A DNA stretch of 64,000 nucleotides, taken from positions 15,247,338 to 15,311,337 of the forward strand of contig NC_088302.1 of the NCBI RefSeq assembly GCF_032854445.1. The letters are read 5' to 3'. The notes under the pieces were generated by a model, which saw only the letters and a list, made by a program, of their open reading frames with translations, searched no databases and had not been told where the DNA came from. A program made the translations under genes and the position numbers. This stretch comes from Liolophura sinensis. Taxonomy: Eukaryota; Mollusca; Polyplacophora; Chitonida; Chitonidae. This document shows positions 63,961 through 64,000 of this stretch, in pieces. Each line of letters starts with the position of its first letter. Position 1 is the first letter of the stretch.

Positions 63961-64000
63961 GTATACATATCTCTACGTCACATGTTTGGAAGTTCGTCAG
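63961..64000 (-). repeat. Repeat family 3, cut by the window end
   Basis: 'tacgtcacatgtttggaagt' and 'tcgtcag' match the family 3 copy at 5305 in the same orientation. The rest lies beyond the window. Confidence 0.6.

Overview
The window is AT-rich, intron-bearing animal DNA, with no bacterial operons, CRISPR array or phage. tRNA-derived SINEs, a DIRS-type tyrosine-recombinase retrotransposon, long (TA)n tracts and the protein similarities all fit a lophotrochozoan marine invertebrate, most likely a mollusc. The species cannot be fixed from sequence alone.

Gene content is sparse. Two genes are clearly recognisable, both on the + strand. The first is a two-exon glutaredoxin-like gene (5656-6387), the homologue of human C5orf63, encoding 114 aa with a CPLC redox motif. 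The second is a four-exon membrane-associated RING-CH E3 ubiquitin ligase of the MARCHF2/3 type (13127-19638), encoding 485 aa with a complete C4HC3 RING, two membrane segments and a C-terminal PDZ ligand. A third likely gene begins at 53581 with a 267-codon, largely disordered first coding exon of unknown identity whose later exons were not found. A possible minus-strand first exon lies at 278-347, and a 36-codon coding-looking segment lies at 12953-13062 just upstream of the MARCH start.

Layout: 1.4-3.7 kb is a minisatellite with a 39-bp unit. 4.07-4.18 kb is (TA)n. 5.6-6.4 kb is the glutaredoxin-like gene. 7.3-11.3 kb is a decayed DIRS-like retrotransposon (Gag, RT/RNase H, tyrosine recombinase). 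13.1-19.6 kb is the MARCH gene. 19.6-53.4 kb is mostly intergenic or intronic DNA with SINEs, several short unnamed repeat families, two TTAA-flanked non-autonomous DNA elements and microsatellites. 53.4-54.4 kb is the unidentified exon. 54.4-64 kb holds more minisatellites, an E-box/CRE cluster and repeats.

The most striking feature is the last intron of the MARCH gene (14867-18960). About 3.8 kb of it is a tandem array of roughly 64 copies of a 58-bp unit. The unit is a copy of the end of the preceding exon together with its own 5' splice site, so the real donor is followed by some sixty near-perfect decoy donors (CTG|GTAAGT). This is a minisatellite born from an exon/intron boundary, and it should affect splice-site choice and U1 snRNP loading.
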